Source: an uncultured Lachnospiraceae bacterium (GTDB taxonomy: Bacteria; Bacillota; Clostridia; Lachnospirales; Lachnospiraceae). From it: a DNA stretch of 64,000 nt. A model generated the notes under the pieces. The model was not told the DNA's origin. It did not search any database and was given only the letters and a program-made list of their open reading frames with translations. The position numbers were made by a program, and so were the translations under genes. The stretch is from the NCBI GenBank assembly GCA_947626395.1, contig CANQRU010000002.1, positions 62,001-126,000 on the forward strand. The letters are read 5' to 3'. Of the stretch, positions 14,821 through 24,387 are shown piece by piece (positions within the stretch are counted from its first letter, which is position 1; every line of letters starts with the position of its first letter).

Positions 14821-17697
14821 ATGGAATCGGATGAGATCAGGAAAGCATCGGAGGAACTGGAGAAATTGCTGAAGGAATATGAAGAAGGAGCCCTAAAGGA
14901 ATACTACGATCTGGATAAGGTAACCGCTTCGGAGGAGGATTATGACTTCGAAGAGGAGCATGAAGCCGCGGATGCGTATCCCTCGGAAGAGGATGAGGGC
15001 GGGGAGCCGGAGGGCGCTCCTGACGAGGAAGATCCGGCCTTCGGGGAGGAAGAGACTCCGGATGAGGAAGAATCAGACGGAGATTACTTTGCGTCTGACG
15101 GCAAAGCGCCAAGGAACGCTCCTGCATCCCGCAGCAAGGAGGCGCGTAAGGAGCGCAGAAGGGCCGGACAGACCGGTGCGGGTCTTCTGAATCTGTCCGG
15201 CGGCATGGGACTGGCGGCGGCGTTTCTGATGCCGGTGCTGGTTATGGTGCTTATTTTTGTCCAGAGAGGGATCTTTCCTTTCGGGGACAAGTCCTTTCTG
15301 CGTACCGATATGTATCATCAGTACGCCCCGTTTTTCTCGGAGTTTCAGTACAAGCTGACGCACGGCGGCAGTCTGCTCTACAGCTGGGACGTTGGCCTCG
15401 GCGTGAATTTCTCGGCGCTTTTCGCCTACTATCTGGCCAGTCCCTTAAACTGGCTTCTGTTCCTGTGTCCGAAGCAGTATGTGATCGAGTTCATGACCTA
15501 TATGATCGTTTTAAAGATCGGGCTTTCCGGGCTGTCCTTTACGTATTACCTGCACCGCCACAGCGGCCGCGGCGATTTCGGCGCGGCGTTTTTCGGCATT
15601 TTCTATGCGCTGTCCGGTTATATGGCGGCCTACAGCTGGAATATCATGTGGCTGGACTGCATCCTGCTGTTCCCGCTGGTCATGCTGGGACTGGAGAACC
15701 TTGTAAAGAAACGCCGCGGCATACTTTACTGCGTGTGCCTGGGACTGTGCATCCTGTCCAATTACTACATCTCGATCATGATCTGTATCTTCATGGTGAT
15801 CTATTTCGCGGCGCTTCTGATCCTGGAGCACAGGAAAGGCAAGGGCTTCAGAGACTATGCTGTGAATATCGTCCAGTTTAGCGCATGCTCCCTGGCGGCC
15901 GGCGGTCTGGCGGCCGTGGTTCTGCTGCCGGAGATCTATGCGCTGCAGGCGACGGCTTCCAGTGATTTTAATTTCCCGAAGACATTTACATCCTATTTTT
16001 CCATCTTTGATATGTTCGCCCGCCATATCGGCAATGTCGAAGTGGAGATCGGACTGGATCACTGGCCCAATATCTACTGCGGCGTGGCTGTGCTGATGTT
16101 TTTCCTGCTGTATCTGGGCTGCAGGCAGATATCGGTGAAGCACAAGGCGGTGTATCTGAGCATGATGCTCTTCTTCTTCGCCAGCTTCTCCATGAATACG
16201 CTGAATTTTATATGGCACGGGTTTCATTATCCCAACAGTCTTCCCTGCCGCCAGTCCTTCATTTATATCTTCCTGATGCTGTATGTCTGTTATGAGGCCT
16301 ACAGTCATCTTCATGAGATGGAGGAAGGACAGATCGGCCGGGCCTTCTTCGGTTCCGTGGTCTTTGTGATCCTGGCGGAGAAGCTGGTGGAGCAGGAACA
16401 TTTCGAATTCTATGTATTCTATCTGGCGATCATTCTGCTGGCAGTCTACGCGGGACTGGTCTGGCTGTATAAGAAGGGGAAAATGGATCCGAGCCTTCTG
16501 CTTCTGCTGGCGCTGGCTGTGGTGACGGAGGAAGCGGCGACCAATACGATGTTTACCAGCGTGACCACCACCAGCCGTTCCGCCTATATCCGCGACAACG
16601 AGGATGTGCGGACGCTGGTGGGGCAGATCCCTGCGGATGAGGGCTTCTACCGGATCGAGAAGGTGACCAGGAAGACGAAGAATGACGGCGCGTGGATGAA
16701 TTTCCCGACGGTGTCCCTGTTCTCTTCCACGGCCAACGCGGATCTGACGGCGTTCGTGAAGACCATGGGCTGCGAGGGAAGCGTGAATGCCTACAGCATC
16801 ACAGGCAGCACGCCTCTGGTGGATTCCCTGCTCGACGTCCGCTACGGACTGTATTCGGAGGAGCAGGAAATGAACGGGGATATGCTGCAGCTGGTGGGAC
16901 AGTCCGGAGATACCTGGCTTTATAAGCGGTATTTTACGCTCCCGCTGGGTGTTATGTTCCCGGATTATTTCGACAGCGAATGGATCCGCGACCAGAATAA
17001 TCCTGCCCTGGTGCAGAATTCTTTCTGCAAAGGCGTCGGCGCCGATCCCGCGCTGGTGGATGTGGGCGGCGAGAATATGGGGGATAATTTCCGGTTTACG
17101 GCGGATCTGGACGGCGATTATTACGTCTATATTTCCAATAAAAAGGTAGAGAAGGCTGAGGTCAGTAAGGACGGCGAAAGTCTCAGTTTTGACAATGTGG
17201 ACCGCGGTTATCTGCTGGAGATCGGCTGGTGCCGGGCCGGACAGACGGTCACGGTCAACGGCGAAGAGGGCGGCGTGAATCTGGACGCTTACGCCTACCG
17301 CTTCTCAAACGACGCGCTGAAGCAGGTGTACAATACCCTGATCCGCTATCCGTTCGAGGTGACCGACTGGACGGATAACACGGTGAACGGCGTGGTCACT
17401 ACAGAGAAAGACGGAGTCCTGTTCACCAGTATTCCGTACGATAAGGGCTGGACGGTGCTCTTAGACGGCGCCGAGACAGAGACGGAGAAGATATTTGGCG
17501 CTTTCTTAAGCTTCCGCGTGCCGTCGGGGACGCATACGGTCAGCATGCGCTATGTGCCTCAGGGACTTACAGCCGGCGCGGCGGTGACCGGCGTGAGCGC
17601 GGCGGCCGTGCTTGCGGCGGCTCTGATCGGGTATGCAGCCGGAAAAAGGAAGAAACGTCTGCGCGGCGGAGAGGATGCGGACGAGGATGAGGAGTAG
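14821..17697 (+). CDS. YfhO-family membrane protein with acidic N-terminal extension
   Basis: Large membrane protein of 958 residues. Residues 1-120 are highly acidic (runs of Asp and Glu) and probably cytosolic, which is unusual for the family. From about 125 to 600 there are many hydrophobic segments, with RTDMYHQYAPF, YSWDVGLGVNF and SGYMAAYSWNIMW, typical of YfhO proteins and resembling lipid-linked-sugar glycosyltransferases. An extracytoplasmic beta-rich region of about 300 residues follows, with one last membrane helix and a basic-acidic tail. YfhO in Bacillus is linked to glycosylation of wall polymers; the substrate here is unknown. The ribosome site is weak (AGAAGAAG), suggesting coupling to gtrA. 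Confidence 0.85.
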   Translation: MESDEIRKASEELEKLLKEYEEGALKEYYDLDKVTASEEDYDFEEEHEAADAYPSEEDEGGEPEGAPDEEDPAFGEEETPDEEESDGDYFASDGKAPRNAPASRSKEARKERRRAGQTGAGLLNLSGGMGLAAAFLMPVLVMVLIFVQRGIFPFGDKSFLRTDMYHQYAPFFSEFQYKLTHGGSLLYSWDVGLGVNFSALFAYYLASPLNWLLFLCPKQYVIEFMTYMIVLKIGLSGLSFTYYLHRHSGRGDFGAAFFGIFYALSGYMAAYSWNIMWLDCILLFPLVMLGLENLVKKRRGILYCVCLGLCILSNYYISIMICIFMVIYFAALLILEHRKGKGFRDYAVNIVQFSACSLAAGGLAAVVLLPEIYALQATASSDFNFPKTFTSYFSIFDMFARHIGNVEVEIGLDHWPNIYCGVAVLMFFLLYLGCRQISVKHKAVYLSMMLFFFASFSMNTLNFIWHGFHYPNSLPCRQSFIYIFLMLYVCYEAYSHLHEMEEGQIGRAFFGSVVFVILAEKLVEQEHFEFYVFYLAIILLAVYAGLVWLYKKGKMDPSLLLLLALAVVTEEAATNTMFTSVTTTSRSAYIRDNEDVRTLVGQIPADEGFYRIEKVTRKTKNDGAWMNFPTVSLFSSTANADLTAFVKTMGCEGSVNAYSITGSTPLVDSLLDVRYGLYSEEQEMNGDMLQLVGQSGDTWLYKRYFTLPLGVMFPDYFDSEWIRDQNNPALVQNSFCKGVGADPALVDVGGENMGDNFRFTADLDGDYYVYISNKKVEKAEVSKDGESLSFDNVDRGYLLEIGWCRAGQTVTVNGEEGGVNLDAYAYRFSNDALKQVYNTLIRYPFEVTDWTDNTVNGVVTTEKDGVLFTSIPYDKGWTVLLDGAETETEKIFGAFLSFRVPSGTHTVSMRYVPQGLTAGAAVTGVSAAAVLAAALIGYAAGKRKKRLRGGEDADEDEE

Positions 17698-17720
17698 GAC
17701 CGCGGCGGAGAGGATGCGGA
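17662..17720. repeat. tandem duplication across the yfhO stop codon
   Basis: A 19-20 base segment, CGCGGCGGAGAGGATGCGGA, occurs at 17662-17681 (inside the last codons) and again at 17701-17720 (after the stop), offset 39 bases. Confidence 0.7.
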
Positions 17721-17796
17721 TGCGGAGCAGGCTCATTGAGAGGAGCCATCGCGGTGATATGACCAGGCAAAGGAAAGACGGAGAGGAGAATACACC

Positions 17797-19173
17797 ATGA
17801 AATTATGGGGCGGACGTTTTACGAAGGAAGAGGATCAGGCGGTGCATGAATTTAACGAGTCCCTGTCATTTGACCGGAGGCTTTACCGTCATGACATTAT
17901 GGGCAGCATCGCCCATGTGAAGATGCTGGCGAAGCAGGGGATCGTATCGGAGGAAGACCGGGACGCGATCATTGCCGGACTGGAGGGGATCCTTAAGGAT
18001 ATCGAGGAAGGAAAGCTGGAATTTACGAAGGAACACGAGGATATCCATTCCTTCGTGGAGGCGAATCTGACGGAGCGTATCGGCGAGGCCGGGAAGCGTC
18101 TCCACACGGGGCGCAGCCGCAACGACCAGGTGGCCCTGGATATGAAGCTTTACTGCCGGGATCAGGCAGATGAGATAAGCGGTCTGGTGAAGGAACTGGA
18201 GCAGGTCCTTCTTGGCGTCATGGAAGAGAATCTGGAGACCTATATGCCGGGATTTACCCACCTGCAGAAGGCACAGCCGGTGACCCTTGCCCACCATGCG
18301 GGAGCGTATTTTGAAATGTTTGAGCGCGACCGGGGAAGGCTTGCCGATCTCCGGAAGCGGATGAACCGGTGTCCCTTAGGCGCCGGCGCCCTGGCCGGGA
18401 CCACCTATCCGTTGGATCGGGAATATACGGCAGAGCTTCTGGAATTTGACGGCCCTACCTATAACAGTATGGATTCGGTGGCGGACCGGGATTACCTGAT
18501 CGAGCTTTTAAGCGCGCTTTCTGTCATCGCCATGCATCTGAGCCGTTTCTGCGAGGAGATCATCCTCTGGAACAGCAATGAGTACCGGTTCGTGGAGATC
18601 GACGACGCCTACAGTACCGGCAGCAGTATCATGCCCCAGAAGAAGAACCCGGATATCGCGGAGCTGGTCCGCGGCAAGACGGGGCGGGTCTACGGGGCGC
18701 TTATGTCCCTGCTGACCACGATGAAGGGCATTCCGCTGGCTTACAATAAAGACATGCAGGAAGACAAGGAGGTGGCCTTCGACGCCATCGACACGGTGAA
18801 GAACTGTCTTACGCTTTTCACCGGCATGATCTCGACCATGACCTTCCGGAAGGATGTGATGGCCGCCAGCGCGAAGAACGGCTTTGCCAACGCCACAGAC
18901 GCGGCGGATTATCTGGTAAATAAAGGCGTGCCCTTTAGGGACGCCCATGGCATCGTGGGACAGCTCGTGCTGTACTGCATCGATAAGGGAATTGCGTTAG
19001 ACGATATGAGCCTGGAGGAATATAAGGCCGTCTGCCCGGTATTTGAAGAGGATATCTACGACGCGATCTCTCTTAAGACCTGCGTGGAGAAACGGACCGT
19101 CGTCGGCGCGCCGGGACCGGAGGCCATGAAAAAGGTGATTGAAGCCTGCCGGGAACGGCTCGCCGGAGAGTAA
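17797..19173 (+). CDS. argH: argininosuccinate lyase
   Basis: Last enzyme of arginine synthesis, splitting argininosuccinate into arginine and fumarate; 458 residues, a normal length. The fumarase-superfamily signature SSIMPQKKNPD is at about residue 277, and the N-terminal KLWGGRF and HTGRSRNDQVA motifs are typical. A GGAGAGGAG site precedes the ATG. argG is not adjacent, and no promoter was recognised in the 99-base spacer, which is filled by the tandem duplication from yfhO. The stop codon lies inside an exact direct repeat (19169-19208). Confidence 0.95.
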   Translation: MKLWGGRFTKEEDQAVHEFNESLSFDRRLYRHDIMGSIAHVKMLAKQGIVSEEDRDAIIAGLEGILKDIEEGKLEFTKEHEDIHSFVEANLTERIGEAGKRLHTGRSRNDQVALDMKLYCRDQADEISGLVKELEQVLLGVMEENLETYMPGFTHLQKAQPVTLAHHAGAYFEMFERDRGRLADLRKRMNRCPLGAGALAGTTYPLDREYTAELLEFDGPTYNSMDSVADRDYLIELLSALSVIAMHLSRFCEEIILWNSNEYRFVEIDDAYSTGSSIMPQKKNPDIAELVRGKTGRVYGALMSLLTTMKGIPLAYNKDMQEDKEVAFDAIDTVKNCLTLFTGMISTMTFRKDVMAASAKNGFANATDAADYLVNKGVPFRDAHGIVGQLVLYCIDKGIALDDMSLEEYKAVCPVFEEDIYDAISLKTCVEKRTVVGAPGPEAMKKVIEACRERLAGE

Positions 19174-19208
19174 CAGCGGGCCCGCGAAAAAGTAACAGCG
19201 GGCCCGCG
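19169..19208. repeat. exact direct repeat including the argH stop codon
   Basis: AGTAACAGCGGGCCCGCG occurs at 19169-19186 and 19191-19208, offset 22. Each copy contains the palindrome GCGGGCCCGC, so the two can also pair with each other around a loop of 12 bases. The site lies between convergent argH and the AraC gene and may terminate both. Confidence 0.75.
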
Positions 19209-19209
19209 G

Positions 19210-20280
19210 CTACAGCGGCTGCAGGCTCTTTGGCGTTTTTTGGCCGCCGGCTTTGCCGGAACGGTTCATCTGCCGGTATCTGGCCGGCGTCATATGGAAG
19301 TTCTTTTTGAAAGCCCGGATGAAATTCTCCGGGTTTTCGTATCCCAGCGTTTCGCTGATCTGATTCACGCTCATATCCGAATTCAGAAGGTAATCCTCCG
19401 CTGCCTGGAAACGCATCCGCCGCACCAGTTCCGAGAAGGTGCAGCCCAGATGCTCTTTTAAGTATTTGGAGCAGTAGGGGACCGTATAGTGCAGGTGTCT
19501 GGCCAGGTCGGACAGAGTGATCGTGGAGAAATTCTGCCGTATCATGTTAAGAAGCTCCAGATCAAGAAGTTTCGCCTTCGGGGGGGTGCTCTGGACACGG
19601 ATCTGAGGATAGAGATTCATCCGGGCGAAAAAGGAAAGCAGCTGTGCGCCCAGAACCGGATTCGACGTCTGGTCGAACCCTACCATCAGCTGGAACATGA
19701 ACATGGCCATCAGCCGCAGGGAACGGTCGTCCCCGGTGTGGATGAGCAGATACTGCTCATGGTTGCCGTTATAGAGGCTGTCCAGCAGGAAATGACTGAC
19801 GGTCGTCTCCCCGTCCAGCAGCGGGGCGCAGCAGCCGGAAAAGATCGACGGATGGATGGAGAAATAGAAGACCAGGCTGTCCGGAAGAAACTCATAGTCA
19901 TGGCGCGCTTCCGGGGGCAGCAGGCAGAAATCGCCTTCTTTCAGGTATTCCAGCTGGTTGTTGATCACATTGGTGCAGGCTCCGGAGAGGATATAACAGG
20001 CTTCGTAGTAATCGTGGCTGTGAATGACGGAAGGAAGGCCGGGATGGCGCGTGACGATGATCTGGGCGTCCTCCGGGATATGAACTTCGGAAGTCCGGTT
20101 GATAAAACTGATGTAGTTCGTCCAGGTGAGCAGGGGAACGCTGCCGTTCTCCCCCTCCTTCATGTCCTCGAAGATCCAGTCGGACACGTTCGGAAAATGG
20201 GTCCGGTTCAGCTGTTCTATCATTATTTGCTCCAGAAATCGGTCTTTTCGTACGTATGTCGGATCCTGCTTGTAGTCCAT
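19210..20280 (-). CDS. AraC-family regulator of the oligosaccharide locus
   Basis: Transcription factor of 356 residues. The N-terminal cupin part carries HSHDYYEACYILSG and LLPPEARHDYEF, a typical sugar-sensing pocket. The C-terminal region has the two helix-turn-helix units (TLSDLARHLHYTVPYCSKYLKEH and ISETLGYENPENFIRAFKKNFHMTPARYR). It is divergent from the LplBC-type importer, sharing 281 bases, so it probably controls uptake and the glycosidases that follow; this is inferred from position. The start at 20280 has a moderate AAGGAC site. Confidence 0.87.
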   Translation of the reverse strand: MDYKQDPTYVRKDRFLEQIMIEQLNRTHFPNVSDWIFEDMKEGENGSVPLLTWTNYISFINRTSEVHIPEDAQIIVTRHPGLPSVIHSHDYYEACYILSGACTNVINNQLEYLKEGDFCLLPPEARHDYEFLPDSLVFYFSIHPSIFSGCCAPLLDGETTVSHFLLDSLYNGNHEQYLLIHTGDDRSLRLMAMFMFQLMVGFDQTSNPVLGAQLLSFFARMNLYPQIRVQSTPPKAKLLDLELLNMIRQNFSTITLSDLARHLHYTVPYCSKYLKEHLGCTFSELVRRMRFQAAEDYLLNSDMSVNQISETLGYENPENFIRAFKKNFHMTPARYRQMNRSGKAGGQKTPKSLQPL

Positions 20281-20330
20281 GGCAACCCTGTCCTTTTTTC
20301 ATATGGTAAATTTATGGTCAATTTTTATTA

Positions 20331-20359
20331 AGTATATCATGATTTGCGGTAATTGTTAA
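20331..20359 (-). promoter_or_regulatory. promoter of the second AraC gene
   Basis: Minus-strand TTAACA (20359-20354) and TATACT (20336-20331) with a 17-base spacer in an AT-rich stretch. Confidence 0.55.
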
Positions 20360-20479
20360 TAAAAATATTGTGTGAAAACGGGAAAGATGTTCCGAAAATT
20401 GTATATTTATCACATAAAAATTAAAAAATGATAGATGCATTGCTTAAACGGGGTCATATGCGCATGGGGTATCATTTGT

Positions 20480-20485
20480 TATACT
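20480..20485 (+). promoter_or_regulatory. possible -10 box of the importer operon
   Basis: TATACT lies 77 bases before the permease start. No good -35 box is present at the right distance, which would fit activation by the adjacent AraC protein. A repeated GGGGTxAT pair lies just upstream. Tentative. Confidence 0.35.
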
Positions 20486-20561
20486 TATTAACCAGAAGTA
20501 CCAAGTTGAGTAGGGTGCAAGCCTGAAAAAATATAAAAAATCACAAGGAGGTATGAGAGCA

Positions 20562-21500
20562 ATGGCAAAAAAAAGCCCAGCTACAGTGCAAAATAAGCGA
20601 AAACTCTCATGGGACCTGATCTGGAAGCAGCGGTATCTTTTTTTCATGTCTTTACCGTTCGTTGTCTGGATCATTATTTTTAAGTACATACCCTTGTGGG
20701 GATGGACGATGGCTTTCCAGGAGGTCAAGCCGGCGACCTTCGCGACGCCGATCTGGCAGAGACAGTTCACCGGTCTGAAGAACTTCACGGACGCGTTCAA
20801 CGACCGTATCTTCATGCAGACCATGATCAATACTCTGGGCATCAGCGTCCTGCAGATCGGCCTGGGTACGATCATCGCTATCCTGTTCGCCGTATTTCTG
20901 AACGAACTGGTATTTACCAAATTTAAGAAGATCACGCAGACCGTATCCTACCTGCCTCACTTCGTATCCTGGGTCATCATCGCCAGCCTTGCGAAGAATA
21001 TCTTTAACGACGGCGGCCTGTTCGACACGCTGACCCACACCAATCTTCACCTGATGAGCACCAACTCGCCTCTGATCTGGTTCGTCATCGTCCTGATCGA
21101 CTGCTGGAAGGAGATGGGCTGGAACGCCATCATTTACCTGTCCGCCATGGCGGGCATCGACACCGGCCTTTACGAGGCGGCCCAGATGGACGGCGCCAAC
21201 CGGTTCCAGAAGATGTGGCACATCACCCTGCCGGGCATCCGCCCGACCATCATCGTCCTGCTGATCATGAGTATTGGCGGCGCCCTGAACGTCGGCATGG
21301 AGCGGCAGATGCTTCTGAGCAACCCGCTGGTCCAGGATCACACCATGGTTCTTTCCTGGTTCTCCTACATAAGAGGTATCGGAAGCAGCAACTACGGTCT
21401 CGGTACTGCCATCGGCGTCTTCCAGTCGATTGTCAGCGTTACGCTTCTGCTGATCGCCAATAAGCTGGCCGGTCTGGTCGGCGAAGACAAGCTGATTTAG
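20562..21500 (+). CDS. ABC sugar importer permease (LplB-like)
   Basis: Membrane permease of 312 residues with six predicted segments. The permease signature EAAQMDGANRFQKMWHITLPG near residue 210 contacts the ATPase. The PFVVWIIIFKYIPLWGW start is characteristic of the LplB/YteP group, which imports complex oligosaccharides. The start at 20562 is chosen because AAGGAGGT at 20545-20552 directly abuts the earlier in-frame ATG at 20553 and so is too close to serve it. The partner permease follows after 12 bases. No ATPase gene is present, as is usual for this group, which borrows a shared MsmX/MsmK-type ATPase. Confidence 0.9.
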   Translation: MAKKSPATVQNKRKLSWDLIWKQRYLFFMSLPFVVWIIIFKYIPLWGWTMAFQEVKPATFATPIWQRQFTGLKNFTDAFNDRIFMQTMINTLGISVLQIGLGTIIAILFAVFLNELVFTKFKKITQTVSYLPHFVSWVIIASLAKNIFNDGGLFDTLTHTNLHLMSTNSPLIWFVIVLIDCWKEMGWNAIIYLSAMAGIDTGLYEAAQMDGANRFQKMWHITLPGIRPTIIVLLIMSIGGALNVGMERQMLLSNPLVQDHTMVLSWFSYIRGIGSSNYGLGTAIGVFQSIVSVTLLLIANKLAGLVGEDKLI

Positions 21501-21512
21501 GAGGTGGCATAG

Positions 21513-22379
21513 ATGAAGAATCTGCATAAAACATGGTTTGATTATCTGCTGATAGTGTTTTTCGTCTTCATCCTGATCATCACGCTGTATCCGTTCATCA
21601 ACGTGCTGGCGATCTCGTTCAACGACGCGACGGATACGATGAAGAACATTAATTTCGTCATTCCGCGGAAGTTCACGATCACCAACTATAAGTACGTGTT
21701 CGAAGAGGGCGGGATCGTGATGCCGCTGTTCATCTCCATTGCCAAGACGGTCATCGGTACGCTGCTGGGCGTCATCTGCACCGCGATGCTGGCCTATACC
21801 CTGAGCCGTCAGGATTTCGTCGCCCACAAGCTGTTCACGATGATCTTCGTCGTGACCATGTACGTCGGCGGCGGTATGATCCCCGAGTACCTGCTGATCA
21901 TGCGTACCCTGCACCTGGGCAATAACTTCCTGGTCTACATCCTGCCCGGTCTGGTCTGGGTCTATAACATGATCCTGGTCCGTTCCTTCATCGACGGCCT
22001 GCCCCTGGCCCTTCAGGAAGCGGCCCGTATCGACGGCGCCAACGACTTCCAGATCTGGTATCAGGTGGTGATGCCGCTCTGTACCCCGGTTCTGGCGACC
22101 ATCGCCCTGTACTACGCGGTAGGCCAGTGGAACTCCTTCATGGATACCTACCTGTACGCCAAGGATTTAAAGACCCTGCAGTTCAAGCTGTATGAGATCA
22201 TGTCCCAGGCGACGATGCAGCTGGATACCCACAATGTCAACAATACCAACCAGGCGGTCACCCCGATGGCGATCCGTATGGCGGTCACCGTCGTGGCTAC
22301 GGTTCCGATCATCATCGTGTATCCGTTCGTACAGAAGTATTTCGTCGGCGGCATGACGCTGGGCGCGGTGAAGAACTGA
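21513..22379 (+). CDS. ABC sugar importer permease (LplC-like)
   Basis: Second permease, 288 residues, six membrane segments. The EAA loop appears as LQEAARIDGANDFQIWYQVVMP near residue 170. The start is preceded by GGAGGTGG. It pairs with the LplB-like protein to form the importer channel. The C-terminal FVGGMTLGAVKN is the usual end for the family. The last codons are duplicated directly after the stop codon (22351-22420). Confidence 0.9.
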   Translation: MKNLHKTWFDYLLIVFFVFILIITLYPFINVLAISFNDATDTMKNINFVIPRKFTITNYKYVFEEGGIVMPLFISIAKTVIGTLLGVICTAMLAYTLSRQDFVAHKLFTMIFVVTMYVGGGMIPEYLLIMRTLHLGNNFLVYILPGLVWVYNMILVRSFIDGLPLALQEAARIDGANDFQIWYQVVMPLCTPVLATIALYYAVGQWNSFMDTYLYAKDLKTLQFKLYEIMSQATMQLDTHNVNNTNQAVTPMAIRMAVTVVATVPIIIVYPFVQKYFVGGMTLGAVKN

Positions 22380-22420
22380 CAGAAAGCATGGCGCTGGGCG
22401 CGGTGAAGAACCGGCAGAAA
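22351..22420. repeat. 35-nt tandem duplication over the permease stop codon
   Basis: Copies at 22351-22385 and 22386-22420 agree at 32 of 35 positions (core GGGCGCGGTGAAGAAC). The second copy is outside the gene; its stop codon equivalent has changed to CGG. Confidence 0.85.
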
Positions 22421-22495
22421 TCATCTCGATATATTGTCCTGCGGAAGCGGGATCGTATATACATATTTTTTAATCCAATCAAGGAGGAATGATTT

Positions 22496-24208
22496 ATGAA
22501 AATGCGTAAAGTTATGGCACTGTTCATGGTCGCTTCCATGACGGCTGGACTTCTGGCCGGCTGCGGCGGCGGTTCCGGCAGCGGCAGCGGTACGACCACG
22601 ACGGCAGCGGCCGGCGGCAGCGGCGAGACAGCGGCGGCCGGCGGCGAGGCGGCGGCTGATGATTTAACCCCCATTACCTTTGAGTATTACAACGCGGACG
22701 GAAGAAACGACGTCTGGGATAACCCGGTCGGCAACGCGATCACCGAGGCGACCGGCGTTACCTTAAAGATCAGCTACCCGGTATCTTCCACCGGCGATCC
22801 CGGCGAGGACATCGCCCTGATGATCGCCAATGACGATTATCCGGATCTGATTTATTCCAAGCAGTCCGTTACCGACCTGTATGAGGCCGGCGCCCTGATC
22901 GATATGAGCGATCTGATCGACCAGTACGGACCCAACATCAAGAAGATGTACGGCGACGAGTATGACAAGCTGAGATGGGGTTCCGGCGACGACGGTATCT
23001 ATCAGCTGTCCTATGCAGGCGTCCGCGCGCAGACCTTAAGCTCCGGCGGTACCTGCCAGATCCAGTTCGCTGTTCTGGCGGAGAACGACTACAAGTATCC
23101 GACCACCCTGGACGAGTATGAGAAGATGATCAAGGATTATCTGGCGGCTCATCCGACGACGCCCGACGGTCTTGACATGATCGGTATCAGCCAGGTGGCT
23201 TCCGACTGGCACTGGATGATCACCCTGGGCAACCCGGCCGGCTTCATCGCCGACGCGCAGCCGGACAACGGTCAGTGGCTGGTTGATGAGAACAACAACG
23301 TTACCTACAAGCATGCGAGCGACGACGAGAAGGAATACTTCCGCTGGCTGAGCCGTATGTACGACGAGGGCATCCTGGATCCGCAGTTCGCGACCCAGAC
23401 CGAGGAAGACTACATCGCGAAGCTGGGCACCGGCCGTGTTGTGGCTATCACCGACGCCAACTGGCACTACGGTCCTGCTGAGCAGGTGCTGATCGCCGAT
23501 GGTAAGGTTGATCAGACATACTGCGGTCTGCCGGTGACCTTAAGGGCTGACCAGAAGGCTCCGTCCCTGTTATATCAGGGCCTGCAGGTTGGCTACGGCC
23601 TGGGCATCTCCAAGAGCTGCCAGGATCCGGTCCGTGCCGTCAAGTTCCTTGACTACCTGTGCTCCGATGAGGGTGCGAGACTTTACAAGTGGGGCATCGA
23701 GGGCGTGAACTACCAGATCGACGACGAAGGCAACTGGTATCGTACTCCCGAGGAGATCGCCGCTTCCCAGTCGGATCCCGACTACTCCAAGAAGACCGGT
23801 ATCGGCAACTACACCGGATTCCCGATCTACGGCGACGGCGCTGTGGATGAGAACGGCAAGCCGTATACCCCGAATACCCGCGAGTCTGTAGCCGCTGAGT
23901 ACAATGCGGCGCAGAAGGCTGCCTGCGAGGCCTGGGGCGTAGAGCTTCTGGTCGACATCTTCCCGCAGGCTGACGAGTTTGAGACTCCCGAGTTCTCCCC
24001 GCTTTGGGCATACGCGACTCCGCAGGAGATCGTAGATCTGCAGAACAAGCTGGATGAGATCGCATGGCCGGGCATCGTTAAGTGCATCACCGAGCCGCTT
24101 GACAACTTCGACGCCAACTGGGAGACCATGGTTCAGACGCTGAAGGACAACGGTCTGGATGAGGCGAACGAGAAAGAGACCGCGTTCCTGGCTTCCAAGC
24201 TGCAGTAA
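22496..24208 (+). CDS. extracellular oligosaccharide-binding lipoprotein (LplA-like)
   Basis: Substrate-binding lipoprotein of 570 residues. A signal peptide ends with LLAGC, Cys23 being the lipid-modified residue. A Gly/Ser/Thr-rich linker of about 30 residues precedes the two-lobed binding domain. Its size (over 500 residues) and neighbours place it with LplA/YtcQ proteins, which bind plant or mucin oligosaccharides. CAAGGAGGAATG supplies a strong ribosome site, fitting the high expression expected of binding proteins. The ligand is inferred from the neighbours to be a xylose-decorated glucan oligosaccharide. Confidence 0.9.
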   Translation: MKMRKVMALFMVASMTAGLLAGCGGGSGSGSGTTTTAAAGGSGETAAAGGEAAADDLTPITFEYYNADGRNDVWDNPVGNAITEATGVTLKISYPVSSTGDPGEDIALMIANDDYPDLIYSKQSVTDLYEAGALIDMSDLIDQYGPNIKKMYGDEYDKLRWGSGDDGIYQLSYAGVRAQTLSSGGTCQIQFAVLAENDYKYPTTLDEYEKMIKDYLAAHPTTPDGLDMIGISQVASDWHWMITLGNPAGFIADAQPDNGQWLVDENNNVTYKHASDDEKEYFRWLSRMYDEGILDPQFATQTEEDYIAKLGTGRVVAITDANWHYGPAEQVLIADGKVDQTYCGLPVTLRADQKAPSLLYQGLQVGYGLGISKSCQDPVRAVKFLDYLCSDEGARLYKWGIEGVNYQIDDEGNWYRTPEEIAASQSDPDYSKKTGIGNYTGFPIYGDGAVDENGKPYTPNTRESVAAEYNAAQKAACEAWGVELLVDIFPQADEFETPEFSPLWAYATPQEIVDLQNKLDEIAWPGIVKCITEPLDNFDANWETMVQTLKDNGLDEANEKETAFLASKLQ

Positions 24209-24258
24209 TTTACGGCCTCTTGTTCGGACAGCATCTGTAATTACATAAGAGAAGACCT

Positions 24259-24296
24259 TGGGGCCTGATATCTTAATGGTGTCAGGCCCCTTTTAC
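24259..24296 (+). terminator. terminator after the binding-protein gene
   Basis: Stem GGGGCCTGA paired with TCAGGCCCC, followed by TTTTAC. Partial read-through to the GH3 gene 90 bases on is possible. Confidence 0.78.
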
Positions 24297-24387
24297 TAAC
24301 ATTTTATCAGGTTTTTCCGCGGCCCATGGCATGATTGTGCCTGATATGACACGGAAAGAATCCGCATGAGAGAGGAGAATTGTGGTG

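Noticed and set aside
20340-20480. Catabolite (cre) operator near the importer promoter
   Set aside because: TGTGAAAACGGGAAAG has partial similarity but misses several conserved positions.
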